A stretch of DNA of 64,000 bases from Nilaparvata lugens. Its lineage: Eukaryota > Arthropoda > Insecta > Hemiptera > Delphacidae. Numbering within the stretch: the first letter of the stretch is position 1; each line of letters begins with the position of its first letter. The notes beneath the pieces were generated by a model. It was not told the DNA's origin, made no database searches, and was given only the letters and a program-made list of their open reading frames with translations. Below are positions 24,250 through 34,406 of this stretch, piece by piece. The translations under genes were made by a program, and so were the position numbers. The stretch lies in contig NC_052515.1 in NCBI RefSeq assembly GCF_014356525.2, positions 24,683,212-24,747,211 of the forward strand, in the 5' to 3' direction.

Positions 24250-24807
24250 TATTCAAATCAAGAAATTTGGTTCAATTATTGGACATTATTTAAATACTTA
24301 GTACTATATTATTGGACTACTGTACTAACATTAACATGAGATGCTATAACACGATGGGTACAGTATAAGGATTCAAATCAAGAAATTTGTATGAATAATT
24401 TGGGCATTATTTAAATATTTAGTACTACATTATTATACTACTAAGATCAACATGAGATGGTAAGACACTAAAGGTACAGTATAAAGGTGCGTACAGATAT
24501 ACGCGCCGCGAACATGAGCAATTCACTTTTAATCAGCTGATGCCAAGCTTTTATCTGTATCTTACCGTTTCTGTAAAAATACAGATAAAATCAGCTGATT
24601 AAAAGGGAATTGCTCATGTTCGCGGCGCGTATATCTGTACGCACCTTGAGGATTCAAATCAAGAAATTTGGATGAATTATTGGGCATTATTTAAATATTT
24701 AGTACTAAAATTTAGTACCAACATGAGATGACCATGACACTCCAGGTTTATTGATTCAAATCAAGAAATTTGGTTAAATTATTGTCCATGATTTAAATAT
24801 TTAGTAC
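24250..24807. repeat. Four-unit tandem repeat, about 120 bp, broken by MITEs
   Basis: ATTCAAATCAAGAAATTTG occurs at about 24251, 24371, 24653 and 24755; units share GGCATTATTTAAATATTTAG and ACATGAGATG. A family C MITE sits between units two and three, and a family D MITE truncates unit four. Confidence 0.9.
24485..24647. mobile_element. Family C foldback MITE
   Basis: Ends AAGGTGCGTACAGATATACG and TATATCTGTACGCACCTT; internal CGCGCCGCGAACATGAGCAA and TCAGCTGAT in both arms. 163 bp, nearly perfect palindrome. Confidence 0.9.
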
Positions 24808-25026
24808 TATAGTGAGGTCCACGTTATAATGACAGTATTTGATCAACTTTGGTTTTGCTATCCTTGACTATCATTTGACAAAGCCGGTGGTACTATCCTT
24901 TTCTAGGTCCACAACGATGACAATTATTTTTTTGACAGTGTAGAAATATAATTAATTTATGCAGAGAATCGGCATCGCTATTCTTTTATCTTTATCCACT
25001 GCCATTATAACGTGGACCTGACTATA
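24808..25026. mobile_element. Family D short-form MITE
   Basis: TATAGTGAGGTCCACGTTAT ... TAACGTGGACCTGACTATA, 219 bp; very similar to 25758-25976, suggesting recent spread. Confidence 0.9.
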
Positions 25027-25757
25027 CATCATTACATGATATTTAGTAGTAAAACACAACAGGTTTACAGTATATAATTTCAACTCAATAAAGAGTTCAT
25101 GTACAGTACACTATGATAATGAAACATGGAAAATAATTTAAAACTTCACTCAAGCTCTTTGTTATTACGATTACTTTCAATTAGCATCGGGCTCACCGGT
25201 TTCATATGTCTATCAGTGGCCTAACTTCATTTGCCAATGCAATGCCCACTAACCTTGGGAGAACAGAAAGAGAGGGAAATTAAGAGAAAGAGATAAACAT
25301 AAAAATGGAGGAAGAAACAATCAAGCAGACGTTGAAAGCAAGAAAATAGTGAATTTGTATGTTTTGGAGTGTGTGTGTTAGAGAGAGAGAGAGAGAGAGT
25401 TGGAAGAGGAAATTAAGAGGAATAGAGAATGTGTGTGAGGAAGAGAGAGTGAGGAGGGTATGAGAGAGACAGACCGGACAATGAGAGGAAACACTCTCTC
25501 AATGCCAAGCTGTCTTGAAACAATTTGCCGAGCTGTTTATACGAAAATTGTGTTGCAATATTCAAACTATATACGGTACGTCTCTATTTAGTTAACTACA
25601 CCTAATAATCATTCATATTTACAACTTATTTTATGAGACTAATATCATAGAGAAAATATAGCATAAATAACAGTTGTCTCTGCTCATATCAACTATGTAT
25701 GTATTTACATTTCATGGATTTAGAACTATGTAAGAACATCGTTCATGCATTTATAAC
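25027..25757. other. Intron DNA with a (GA)n patch
   Basis: No gene; (GA)n at about 25380-25400 and GA-rich DNA to 25490. Confidence 0.5.
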
Positions 25758-25976
25758 TATAGTGAGGTCCACGTTATAATGACAGTATTTGATCAACTTT
25801 GGTTTTGCTATACTTGTCTATCATTCGACAAAGCCGGTGGTACTATCCTTTTCTAGGTTCACAACGATGCCAATTATGTTTTTGACAGTGTAGAAATATA
25901 ATTAATTGATGCAGAGAATCGGCATCGCTATTCTCCTATCTTCATCCACTGCCATTATAAAGTGGACCTCACTGTA
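25758..25976. mobile_element. Family D short-form MITE
   Basis: Starts TATAGTGAGGTCCACGTTAT and ends AAAGTGGACCTCACTGTA; the right end carries two substitutions relative to the left. Confidence 0.9.
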
Positions 25977-26500
25977 TGTAAGAACATCCACAACAACTAT
26001 AGATGTTTATTTGCGTGGGCAGCGAGTTTAAAATGGTTATAAAACTAGCAACTGCTCTGACTGATATAAATGTGCTACTACTTCCTCTCAGTTTGATATT
26101 TATTTGGCGTTTAGCTTCAAGTTATGAATGACGATGGAGTGATAATAAATAATCACAAAATGTGACTACCACTTATGACGATAATCATAGTAGTTTTATC
26201 ATTCAAGGCAATGTTATCTAGCTCCATTAAAGATATCAGTGTTAGCTTCACTCTATAAAACTGGACTAAAATCGTTACTAAACCGTGATAAAAATATGGA
26301 ATGGAACATTAATACTGTGGTCGAGATTGAGGAGAACAGTTTTCTATCAAATCTTATCAAGTTGGAGAGCATTTTTATGTCGTGAGATTATAGGAGAATA
26401 ATGAGTACATATATGTTACACACACACAGTTACAATATACGTATGGTATTATTAGTAAACAATATTTTCTAAGTGATATTTGGTGGAAATCATTCAGTTA
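25977..26500. other. AT-rich non-coding DNA
   Basis: Nothing recognised except a short (CA)n at 26420-26430. Confidence 0.5.
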
Positions 26501-27490
26501 TCCATACTATAATAAAGGAAAGAGCTGGTTTATACACGTACGGGATAGAAAATTCACGAATGACGCATCATTTGTGAAATTGAAATATACAGGGTGTCCC
26601 ACGAAAGGTGTAACATCCGAAGACCATGGATTCTACATTGAATTTGCAACAAAAAATGTTCAGTAAAATTTTCTTATATCGACCTTAGTTTTCGAGATAT
26701 TTGGATTATTCGATATTTTCGAAAAACGTCAATAAATAGAAAACTATCATTCAAAATCCAATACTAAGGAAATAGTTGGAAAGAGAAATAAATTTACAAT
26801 AATATTCATATAATTTGTTCTTTTGTTTGACGTTTTCAAACTTTTTATAAGCTTTCAAACTGTTTGAAATTTGGCTTTGAGCTCGACGAATGTACTTTTT
26901 TCAACTTTGAACGCTCATAAAAAATCAAAACGTGGAAAAAAGAAACAAATTAAATGAATCTTATTGGAAATTTCTTCCTCTTTCCAATCATGTCCTTGAA
27001 ATTAGATTTTGACTGATAGTTTTCTAGTTATTGACGTTTTTCGAAAATATCGAATAATCCAAATATCTCGAAAACTAAGGTCGATATAAGAAAATTTTAC
27101 TGAACATTTTTGTTGCAAATTCAATGTAGAATCCATGGTCTTCATCTTTTACACCTTTCATGGGACACCCTGTATATAGATAACAGGTAATTTTTATTGG
27201 AAATTAAAATGGACATAACCTATGTATAATATTTGGACAATTTGAAACTTAAATTAGGAAATTGGAGAAATTTTGGACAATAGCCTGGATTTTCTTTTCC
27301 GATCGTTGTATTGGTTTTGCCAACCTAATAAATAAATCACGTCATCACGTCTGAATGGACTGATTAACCTGAAATTTTGCATAAAGATTCTTAATTTACA
27401 AAGGATGGTTATAGGCCTATTTTCAATTCTACAAGATTCTATTACGTCAAGTTTTCAGTTAGTAAATATTTTAAATCTATTCATGACATG
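26501..27490 (+). mobile_element. Helitron-2 copy split by other insertions
   Basis: 26508-26585 holds the family's start region (GGTTTATACACGTACGGGAT, AATGACGCATCAT) and 27340-27470 its distal part (ATCACGTCTGAATGGACTGA, TTACAAAGGATGGTTATAGG). Between them lie palindrome E (26586-27176) and a (TAAA)-tailed retroposon piece (about 27215-27340) also found at 34010-34125. Confidence 0.7.
26586..27176. mobile_element. Palindrome E, 591 bp foldback with mariner-like ends
   Basis: Outer ends TATACAGGGTGTCCCACGAA and CATGGGACACCCTGTATA; the arms stay complementary, with scattered mismatches, almost to the centre near 26880. The innermost part of each arm has TTTTCAACTTTGAACGCTCA-like sequence. No transposase is encoded. 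RNA across it would be a hairpin of about 290 bp. Confidence 0.9.
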
Positions 27491-27744
27491 ACAGGCTTGT
27501 TGATACAGGAAAAGTTGGAGTAGCCAGTTAATTTCTAATAATTGGTTTTGTAATTAGTAATTTCAATGTGGTTTCTAGATGGACATTGATTAGGAATTAT
27601 TATTGTGAATTACTGTAGGCTACTGTAAAGCTCACCTGTGAAAGATTGGTATCCAATAATCAGAGATAATTTTCAAGAAACTGCACTATGTATAATAATC
27701 AAATTCACTATCACTGCTTTTTAAAATCACTGCAATGCATTTTG
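27491..27744. other. Non-coding DNA
   Basis: Unique AT-rich sequence with no feature seen. Confidence 0.45.
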
Positions 27745-27955
27745 AGATCACACTGTATTTCAGTAACTGTAATGAGTATGTCACTACAATGTATATCACT
27801 ACAATGTATTTCAGTAACTGTAATGAGTATGTCACTACAATGTATATCACTACAATGTATTTTGGGATCACACTGTATTTCTGTAACTGTAATGAGTATG
27901 TCACTACAATGTATATCACTACAATGTATTTTGAGATAAACTGTAATGAGTATGT
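27745..27955. repeat. Nested minisatellite TGTATTTCAGTAACTGTAATG
   Basis: CTGTAATGAGTATGTCACTA and CAATGTATATCACTACAATG alternate three to four times with a period near 60-70 bp. Confidence 0.85.
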
Positions 27956-28079
27956 CACATCACGAAAGATTGTCACTGTCAATAGATTTCAAACTGACGA
28001 AGATCTGGAATTATTTTAAACAAAGAATAGTATTGAATTATGAAGAAGTATCATGAGCATTGAAATGTAGGCTAAAAAG

Positions 28080-28975
28080 GAATAGGGGGAAAAATTGCGG
28101 GAACAAAAAAGCGGAAGGTGGGGGAGAAAAGGTACAAGTGGTAGGCGAGGTAGGAGTAGGAGAAACAGTAGGTGAAGGAAGAGAAGGGGGAGGAGGAGGA
28201 TGAGAATCAGAAAATAAGGAGAAGAAGCACAATTAGGATCAGGAGAAGGAACAGAAGGAGTATGAGGCGAGACAGAAGAAGGTGGAACAGAGAAGGATGA
28301 TGAAGGAGAAGAAGTTATAGGAGGAGAGAAAGAAGGCGGAGAAGGAGAAAAGAGGAGATCATGAGGAGGCAAAAGTGGGTGGAGGGGGAAGAGGAGGAAG
28401 AGTATGAGAAGAAGGAGAAGGAGGAGGAAGAGGACCAGGAGGAAGAAGGATGATGAATAAGGAACAGAGAAGGATGATGAAGGAGATGAAGTTATAGGAG
28501 GAGAGGAAGAAGGCGGAGAAGGAGAAAGAGGAGATCATGAGAAGAGGAGGCAAAAGTGGGTGGAGAGGGAAGAGGAGGAAGAGGATGAGAGGGAGGAGGA
28601 CCAGGAGGAGGAAGAAGAGGAACAGGAGAAGGAGGAGAATAATGAGTAGCAGTAGAACAAGGGAAAAGAAGAAGATGATAAACAAGAACTGTATGAAGGA
28701 GGGATAAGAATAAGAGAGAGTTAAGTGTGAAAAAAGAAGTATTTTAGAGAAGGAGGAGGATTAAGAAGATGAGAGAATAAAATTGATAAAGAAGAGGATG
28801 CGCAGAAGATGGAGACCAAGATAACAGTGATAGAAAGATTATTAGATAAGAAAGAGAATAGAACGAAGAAGATGATGATGATGATGATGAAGAAAAAGGA
28901 AAAGAAGAAGAAGAAGAAGAAGAAGAAGATGATGATGATGATGAAGAAGAAGTAGTAGAAAAATGAGAAGAAGGA
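28080..28975. repeat. Purine-rich (GGA/GAA/GAT) block
   Basis: The plus strand is almost all A/G, with a long internal duplication: AAGGATGATGAAGGAGA and AGGAGGCAAAAGTGGGTGGA appear at about 28290/28360 and 28468/28547. Frames are repeat translations. Confidence 0.9.
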
Positions 28976-28999
28976 AGAAAAAAATCAAAGACTTGAGTG

Positions 29000-29520
29000 T
29001 CGAAGCCAATCTAAACAAAGAACGAATCGGTTTCAAAGCGCGCGTATGACAAAAATAAAAGTAATGACGAAAATGCCATGCACAGACTAACAAAAAAACA
29101 ATGCCTACTATATATCGAAGAGTTTGAACGGTGTTGCACGATATTCCAGTGCTACGAGAATAGCCGAATGTCACCGATTTGAAACGAAGCACACACACAC
29201 ACAGGTTTGTTCCCTATCAACAAACACTACTTGAGAGTTGAGTGAACAAGAGAATACGCTAAACTCGTGCAATGGAGAAGACCACTGGAGAAGAGACTCT
29301 CAATTCACAAAGGAAACTAACCTAATCAACAGCTCTCAATCAAGAGGACGGGACGGGACGCGCGTACACATCAACGCTTCACGGCAAACTGACACAAGCA
29401 GACAAGCTTTCATTTCAACAAGGTTGATCGTGTAGTTGCGCTCGCTACCGCGCTGGCAGCAGTGTCGGCACGTGAACGGCTAGCGGTCTCATAGAAACAG
29501 CGCGAATTAGAGCTGGACTA
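29000..29520 (-). promoter_or_regulatory. CpG-rich island in the large intron, candidate internal promoter
   Basis: 29335-29510 is conspicuously CpG-rich (GACGGGACGGGACGCGCG, TTGCGCTCGCTACCGCGCT) in otherwise AT-rich DNA, and 29030-29180 is also less AT-biased. A minus-strand TCAGTT at 29392-29387 fits the arthropod initiator. Placed upstream of exon 18598 on the gene strand, it could start a short lilli isoform or a separate non-coding RNA. No TATA box or DPE match was found. Confidence 0.35.
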
Positions 29521-29524
29521 CACC

Positions 29525-29825
29525 TGAGGATTCTGCATTCAATTTTCACTCTTCATTTCCTATTTCCACTCTAATTTCTTGGTGAGAATGATTATGAGGA
29601 TTCTTCATTCAATTTTAACTCTTCATTCCCCAATTTTTACTCTAATTTCTTGCTGAGGATGATTATCAGGACTCTGCTTTCAATTTTAACTCTTCATTCC
29701 CCAATGTTTACTCTAATTTCTTGGTGAGAATGATTATGAGGATTCTTCATTCAATTTTAACTCTTCATATCCCATTAAAATTTTCACTCTAATTTCTTGC
29801 TTAGGATGATTTCCAAATAAGAATT
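29525..29825. repeat. About 70-bp minisatellite, four units
   Basis: CATTCAATTTTAACTCTTCAT, then CACTCTAATTTCTTG, then GAATGATTATGAGGA recurs at about 29530, 29600, 29671 and 29741. Confidence 0.9.
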
Positions 29826-29829
29826 CTTA

Positions 29830-29980
29830 GGCCCGGTTGCACAACAGCTGGTTAAATTTTAACCGTAATTAATTTCAGGAGAACCAATCAGAGAAGGCGT
29901 TTTTGAAAAGACTGCTTCTCTGATCGATTCTCGTGGAATTAATCACGGTTAAAATTTTACCGTGATTTGCAACCGGCACC
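29830..29980. mobile_element. Family A foldback MITE
   Basis: GGCCCGGTTGCACAACAGCT at left; AATCACGGTTAAAATTTTAC and GCAACCGGCACC at right, with CCAATCAGAGAAGGC inside. 151 bp palindrome. Confidence 0.9.
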
Positions 29981-30266
29981 TAATCTAGTACGTTGGTGAA
30001 CATTGAAACAATGTGGTGATGTGTTTATAGGGCATATAGGGGGATTCCTTCTGTCATGTTTTATTTATTTATTTATTTATTTATTGAGGGGTTTATTTAT
30101 TTATTCATTATTATTTATTTATTAAATCGTTTATTCAGATGTGGGTGATCTACCACAGTTTAAATATCATTGTTTGCTCATGAACGAGATAAATAAATTA
30201 GTTCTTGCACCATAGAGTAAAGCATAAAATTAAGTTCATGTAAAGTACATTTTATAACACTGTCTA
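29981..30266. repeat. (TTTA)n microsatellite and AT-rich DNA
   Basis: (TTTA)n at about 30058-30085 and again to 30125, possibly a retroposon tail. Nothing else seen. Confidence 0.6.
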
Positions 30267-30599
30267 AAGCTGCGTTTACACCAAAGTTATGAACAAAATG
30301 TTTATTTCTCCGTCCTTATAGATTCTATTAGATTGAACATAACTTATCATACACATGATGAACATGACTGCGTGTTTGTCTGATATACGCACCGCGAACA
30401 TGAGCTTTTCACTTTTGATCAGCTGACTATATCTGTATTTTTACAGAAACGGTAAGATACAGATATAAAAAGCTTGGCATCAGCTGATTAACAGTGAATT
30501 GTTCATGTTCGCGGCGCGTATATCTGTACGCACCTTAATAGATCCTGTAAGGACGGAAAAATAAACATTTTGCTAATAACTTTGGTGTAAACGCAACTT
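30267..30599. mobile_element. Family B MITE with a family C MITE inside
   Basis: B ends are at 30267 (AGCTGCGTTTACACCAAAGT) and 30599 (TTTGGTGTAAACGCAACTT). The interior 30382-30536 is a C element lacking its leftmost AAGGTGCGTACAGA but keeping the right end TATATCTGTACGCACCTT. Part of the right B arm is also missing. Confidence 0.85.
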
Positions 30600-31236
30600 A
30601 ACACTCCAATTGTCCAACATTGAGCTATATTTGAAAATTGGATATTGAAGAGATGTTTACGATAAATATTGTCCACAACTAAAACAGTTTGATTCTTCTA
30701 TTTATTCAGCACGTAAATGAGTGTGTCTCTGCTTTGACTAATTGCATACGAATCAATTTCCATTGTTTTTATTGAATAAGCCGAATGAGGTGACATTTTT
30801 ATGAATAGATCAGACATTTTTCCTGCTTTTCCAACTGCTAATTAAAATTTTTCAATGAATTAACATGGGGAAAAATGGGATAATAATTTCCGAGTTATCT
30901 GTAACATGGACTATGAAAAATTCTGTAGAAATTTGAATGGGACAGGTAGAGCACTGTCATTTTTAAACCAACAGGATTCAAATCTGAATTTTCCTTTTAT
31001 CTTGCAATCTTGTTATTTATTTCGTATTTGTAAGTTATGTTTAGTATATTATTGAGAATAAAAAATCAAATTCGAAACAAATTAATCAAGGTCATAAATT
31101 ATATGAGAATGATATTTGAAAGTCAAATTACTCCCTGCTATCAGACAATTAACAAATTTGAATCAGGAACTCAAAACAAAAACCTTTAAATCGGAGAGAA
31201 CTGTAGAGTTCATAGTATTCAATTTTTTATCTAAAA
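30600..31236. other. AT-rich non-coding DNA
   Basis: No feature recognised. Confidence 0.5.
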
Positions 31237-31454
31237 TCTATAATATAATGAAGGAAAGAATCGGCTTATACACGTACGGGATAGGAGATTCATGAATGAC
31301 GCATCATCACGTCTCAACTACTGGACTGATCAACTTGAAATTCTGCATATAGATTCTTAATTTAACGAGGATGGTTGTAAACCTATTTCAAATTCTTCAA
31401 GATTTCAGTAGGTCAAGTTTTTGGTTAGACCCTTGCGGAGCACGGGTTACCTGC
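31237..31454 (+). mobile_element. Helitron-2 copy interrupted at its 3' terminus
   Basis: Starts A|TCTATAATATAATGAAGG at 31237 and runs through GGCTTATACACGTACGGGAT to TTGCGGAGCACGGGTTACCT and CTGC. The expected terminal CTAG is split by the family D element that follows. Confidence 0.85.
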
Positions 31455-31822
31455 AATAGTAAGGTCCACGTAATAATAGCAGTGGAGAAAGATAGGAGAA
31501 CAACGTTGCCGATCCTCACTGTCTAGTCAATGCCTTCTTGACGGTAGCTGATACAGGTTTATTAATGTAATATTAATTGTTCATCCACGTTTAAAATAAT
31601 CAATTATATTCTATTAATCAAGAAATTATATTTTTCAATGATTTCATAATTAAGATGGAATATTATGTGAATTAATTATCAATTCTACATTGTTAAAATC
31701 CGATCTAGCAACAGAACAAAGCGAGAGAGAGTGATAGCGCTATCCGTTTTGTTGGATGACAGATAAGGATAGCAATACAATTGCTAATCAAGCACTGCCA
31801 TTATAACGTGGACCTCACTATA
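31455..31822. mobile_element. Family D long-form MITE, complete, 368 bp
   Basis: Left end AATAGTAAGGTCCACGTAAT (decayed) and right end ATAACGTGGACCTCACTATA. Interior AGGCATTGACTAG-like and GTTCATCCACGTTTAAAATA match the half copies at 15387 and 6931. Confidence 0.85.
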
Positions 31823-31879
31823 GTTGGTAATAAATTTATCTGCCATGTGAAAATAATGCTATTATATTGAGCAAGCAAT

Positions 31880-32256
31880 TTCTGTATTTATATATCTGGC
31901 TATTTTTATATCTGGTAATTTATGTTTAACGGATCTCGAAAACGGCTCTAACGTTTTTCACGAAATTTGGAACATAGTAGGTTTATGATATAAAGATTCG
32001 ATTGCACTAGGTCTCATCCTTGGGAAAACTCGCTGAACGACATTAAAAGGATAATTCATCCTAGGCTGAAACAGCTGTGGATAGTAAAAAAGTGAATGAG
32101 CGAGTGAGTATGTGAAAAATCAAAATATCGCATCCCCGAGAATCATAAGATGACGTATAGCCAGCTGTGAAATATAAACACGATCATTTTAGAGAATTGT
32201 GTTCTGTTTATCAATAAATAAAAATAACGAGCGAAGCTCGGTGCCCCGATATTAAT
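31880..32256 (+). mobile_element. Unclassified repeat ending in a GCGAAGC hairpin
   Basis: Contains TCTCGAAAACGGCTCTAACG and CACGAAATTTGGAACATAGT, a sequence style I associate with multicopy insect repeats. The end has CGAGCGAAGCTCG, a 5-bp stem with GAA loop, followed by GTGCCCCGATA. No coding. Family assignment is uncertain; only one copy is in the window. Confidence 0.5.
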
Positions 32257-32914
32257 AATAAATTGGAGAACAATGACATTGACAACCTAACAACTTTGAC
32301 AACTTTTAATAAAGTATCAAATATGATAATGTTTCCCAGTCATCCATATGATGTGTGTATTATTCCATGCATGAATAAATAAAGTATGTCAACAGTAGTA
32401 ATATTCAAGGAGTTCCAGTGAGCAAGCTGCATAGAAAGATGATGGGTCAGGTGTTAGTTGGTGGCTAGCAGCTTCTTACAATACTCTACTACCTTGTTTG
32501 CTGTTAAAATGCTACAGAATTACAGTATTTTCTTTCCTCAGTCATTTCCAATGAACAAAAGAACTACCGGCCCGTATCCAAAGGCTTGGTTGGTCGGCTG
32601 GTTCATCGTCATACAAAATGTCATTGTATTGCATTGTCATCATCATCTACATCATCGAGCTCGTGATCATCATCATAATCATCAACATCGTCTTCGTCAT
32701 CATTATCATTTTCTTTCCTTTTCCTAACCAATAGCAAAGCATCTTCTCTACGTTTTCTCAGTCAAACAACGGATACAAAATTATCTTGGCTACTATTTTA
32801 TACAGTAGCTCAACATGTGATGGACTATCACTGAAATCTCAGTACCTCTCACTCTTTGATACTTCCACACTTTACTCATCATTTACTTTCAAATTAATCA
32901 ATTATTATAATCTA
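32257..32914. other. Non-coding DNA; last part duplicated at 63436
   Basis: A (CAT)n-rich patch lies at about 32636-32710 (the His-rich frame there is a repeat translation). 32801-32914 matches 63436-63555 in inverted orientation. Confidence 0.6.
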
Positions 32915-33177
32915 CTAGCAGGTAGCCCGTGCTCCGCAAGGATCTAATTGAAAACTTGACAAACTGAAAACTTGACCTAATTACTGAAATCTTGAAGAAT
33001 TTAAAATAGGTATATAATCATCCTCGGTTAATTGAGAATTTATATGCAAATTTTCAAGTTGAACAGTCCAGTAGTTCAGACGTGATGATGCGTGATGATC
33101 GTCAGACGTGATGACGATTCGTGAATATCCTTTCCCGTACTTGTATAAGCCAGTTTTTCTCTCTATTATATTATAGA
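32915..33177 (-). mobile_element. Helitron-2, complete, first of tandem pair
   Basis: On the minus strand: TCTATAATATAATAGAGAG at 33177 down to GCACGGGCTACCTGCTAG ending at 32915, with a T beyond. 263 bp, no coding. An internal GTGATGATCGTCAGACGT duplication is present near 33080-33120. Confidence 0.9.
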
Positions 33178-33410
33178 CTAGTAGGTAACCCGTGCTCAAG
33201 AGTCCAATTGAAAACTTGACAAACTGAAAACTTGACCTAGTTACTGAAATCTTGAAGAATTTAAAATAGGCATATAACCATCCTAGGTAAATTGAAAATT
33301 TATATGCAAATTTTCAAGTTGAACAGTCCAGTAGTTCAGACGTGATGATGCGTCATTCGTGAATTTCCTATCCAGTACGTGTATCAGCCAATTCAATCCT
33401 TCAATACATT
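33178..33410 (-). mobile_element. Helitron-2, second of head-to-tail pair
   Basis: The 3' terminal CTAG at 33181-33178 directly abuts the TC start of the previous copy. It carries the same interior (CTTGAAGAATTTAAAATAGG, GTTGAACAGTCCAGTAGTTC). The 5' end near 33410 is diverged. Confidence 0.85.
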
Positions 33411-34009
33411 ACGTTTCTGAATTCTCAAATTCAACATAATACTAAGCTAACAGCAATAATAAATAGAGCACAGTAGTAAAATATAGTATCTTAATTTATA
33501 GCTGTTTGAACCGTTATCAGAGATAGAAGTGGACTGTTATCCTTCACAAAATCACAATAGCTCAAAATATATTGATAATGTGATTAACTCACCAGAATTG
33601 ATAACATCCTTCAAAGGTATCCAACAGGTTTGTATACTCAACATGATTACGTTCAAAATGTTCACTATTTGTCCCAAAAACTAAACACTTCATTCATAAA
33701 CATTTCACAAAACAGGAGGTGATGTTGATTGAACATTGATAATAATTAATTTTGAATTTAATCTCACGAACTGTCCCACAAACTAGAGAGTTTATTCACT
33801 AAGTTCCAAAAACACGATATAAAGTTCATTAAACATGCTCATTCTTCAACTTGAACATCACTTAAGAAACTGTGAAATACAATGCCTCCTTAGATATTAG
33901 TCAAGAATAATAAAAACCCTTCTCGTAAACTACTAACCTAACTAGTCATCATATATGTCATTATTATATGTTATGGGATTTAATATCGCTTATCAAATAA
34001 ATCTACATA
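33411..34009. other. AT-rich non-coding DNA
   Basis: No feature recognised. Confidence 0.5.
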
Positions 34010-34125
34010 GTATTTGGACAATTTAAGACAAAGTTAGGAAATTGAGGAAGTTTTGGACAATAGCCTGTTTTTTTCTTTTCCGACTACTGCATTGTTTACT
34101 CTATCCAATGAATAAATAAATAAAA
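34010..34125 (+). repeat. Retroposon tail N
   Basis: TATTTGGACAATTTAAG, TTTTGGACAATAGCCTG and CTTTTCCGACTACTG, ending in AATAAATAAATAAA; shared with 27215-27340. Confidence 0.75.
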
Positions 34126-34311
34126 ATGAAATGAACAATTTACTACAACAGAAAATTCCAGAACTTTTGAAGGCTTACGATCAGCAAAATAAGAAATAAC
34201 AGGAGTTTGTATGAATGGTAAGCTGGAATCATGACCCTTCCAACAGCGACTTGAATTAGTGTGAATTCTTTCTAATGCTTTTCACAACATTGACTAATAC
34301 GCTCCTATGTA

Positions 34312-34406
34312 ACGTATATACTGATATGTATAATACGTGTAATACGTTTCTAGTTTTGTACTACGTTAACACGTGATCAAGGACACGTAGCCTCCAAGTG
34401 ACGTCA
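34312..34406. promoter_or_regulatory. Cluster of seven ACGT cores incl. E-box and CRE
   Basis: ACGT occurs seven times in 95 bp, including a palindromic CACGTG at 34370-34375 and a perfect CRE TGACGTCA at 34399-34406. Such a homotypic cluster could be an intronic enhancer for bZIP or bHLH/bHLH-PAS factors; this is inference from motif density only. Confidence 0.3.

Noticed and set aside
24485..24647. Inverted repeats considered as a Rho-independent terminator or CRISPR-like unit
   Set aside because: Eukaryotic context and three dispersed copies with the same ends show it is a MITE family.
29238..29435. 65-codon plus-strand frame in the CpG island
   Set aside because: Composition follows the island, no family match; better explained as promoter-like or repeat DNA than a protein gene.
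32458..32727. 89-codon plus frame with a His-rich end
   Set aside because: The His tract is a (CAT)n microsatellite and the start has no support.
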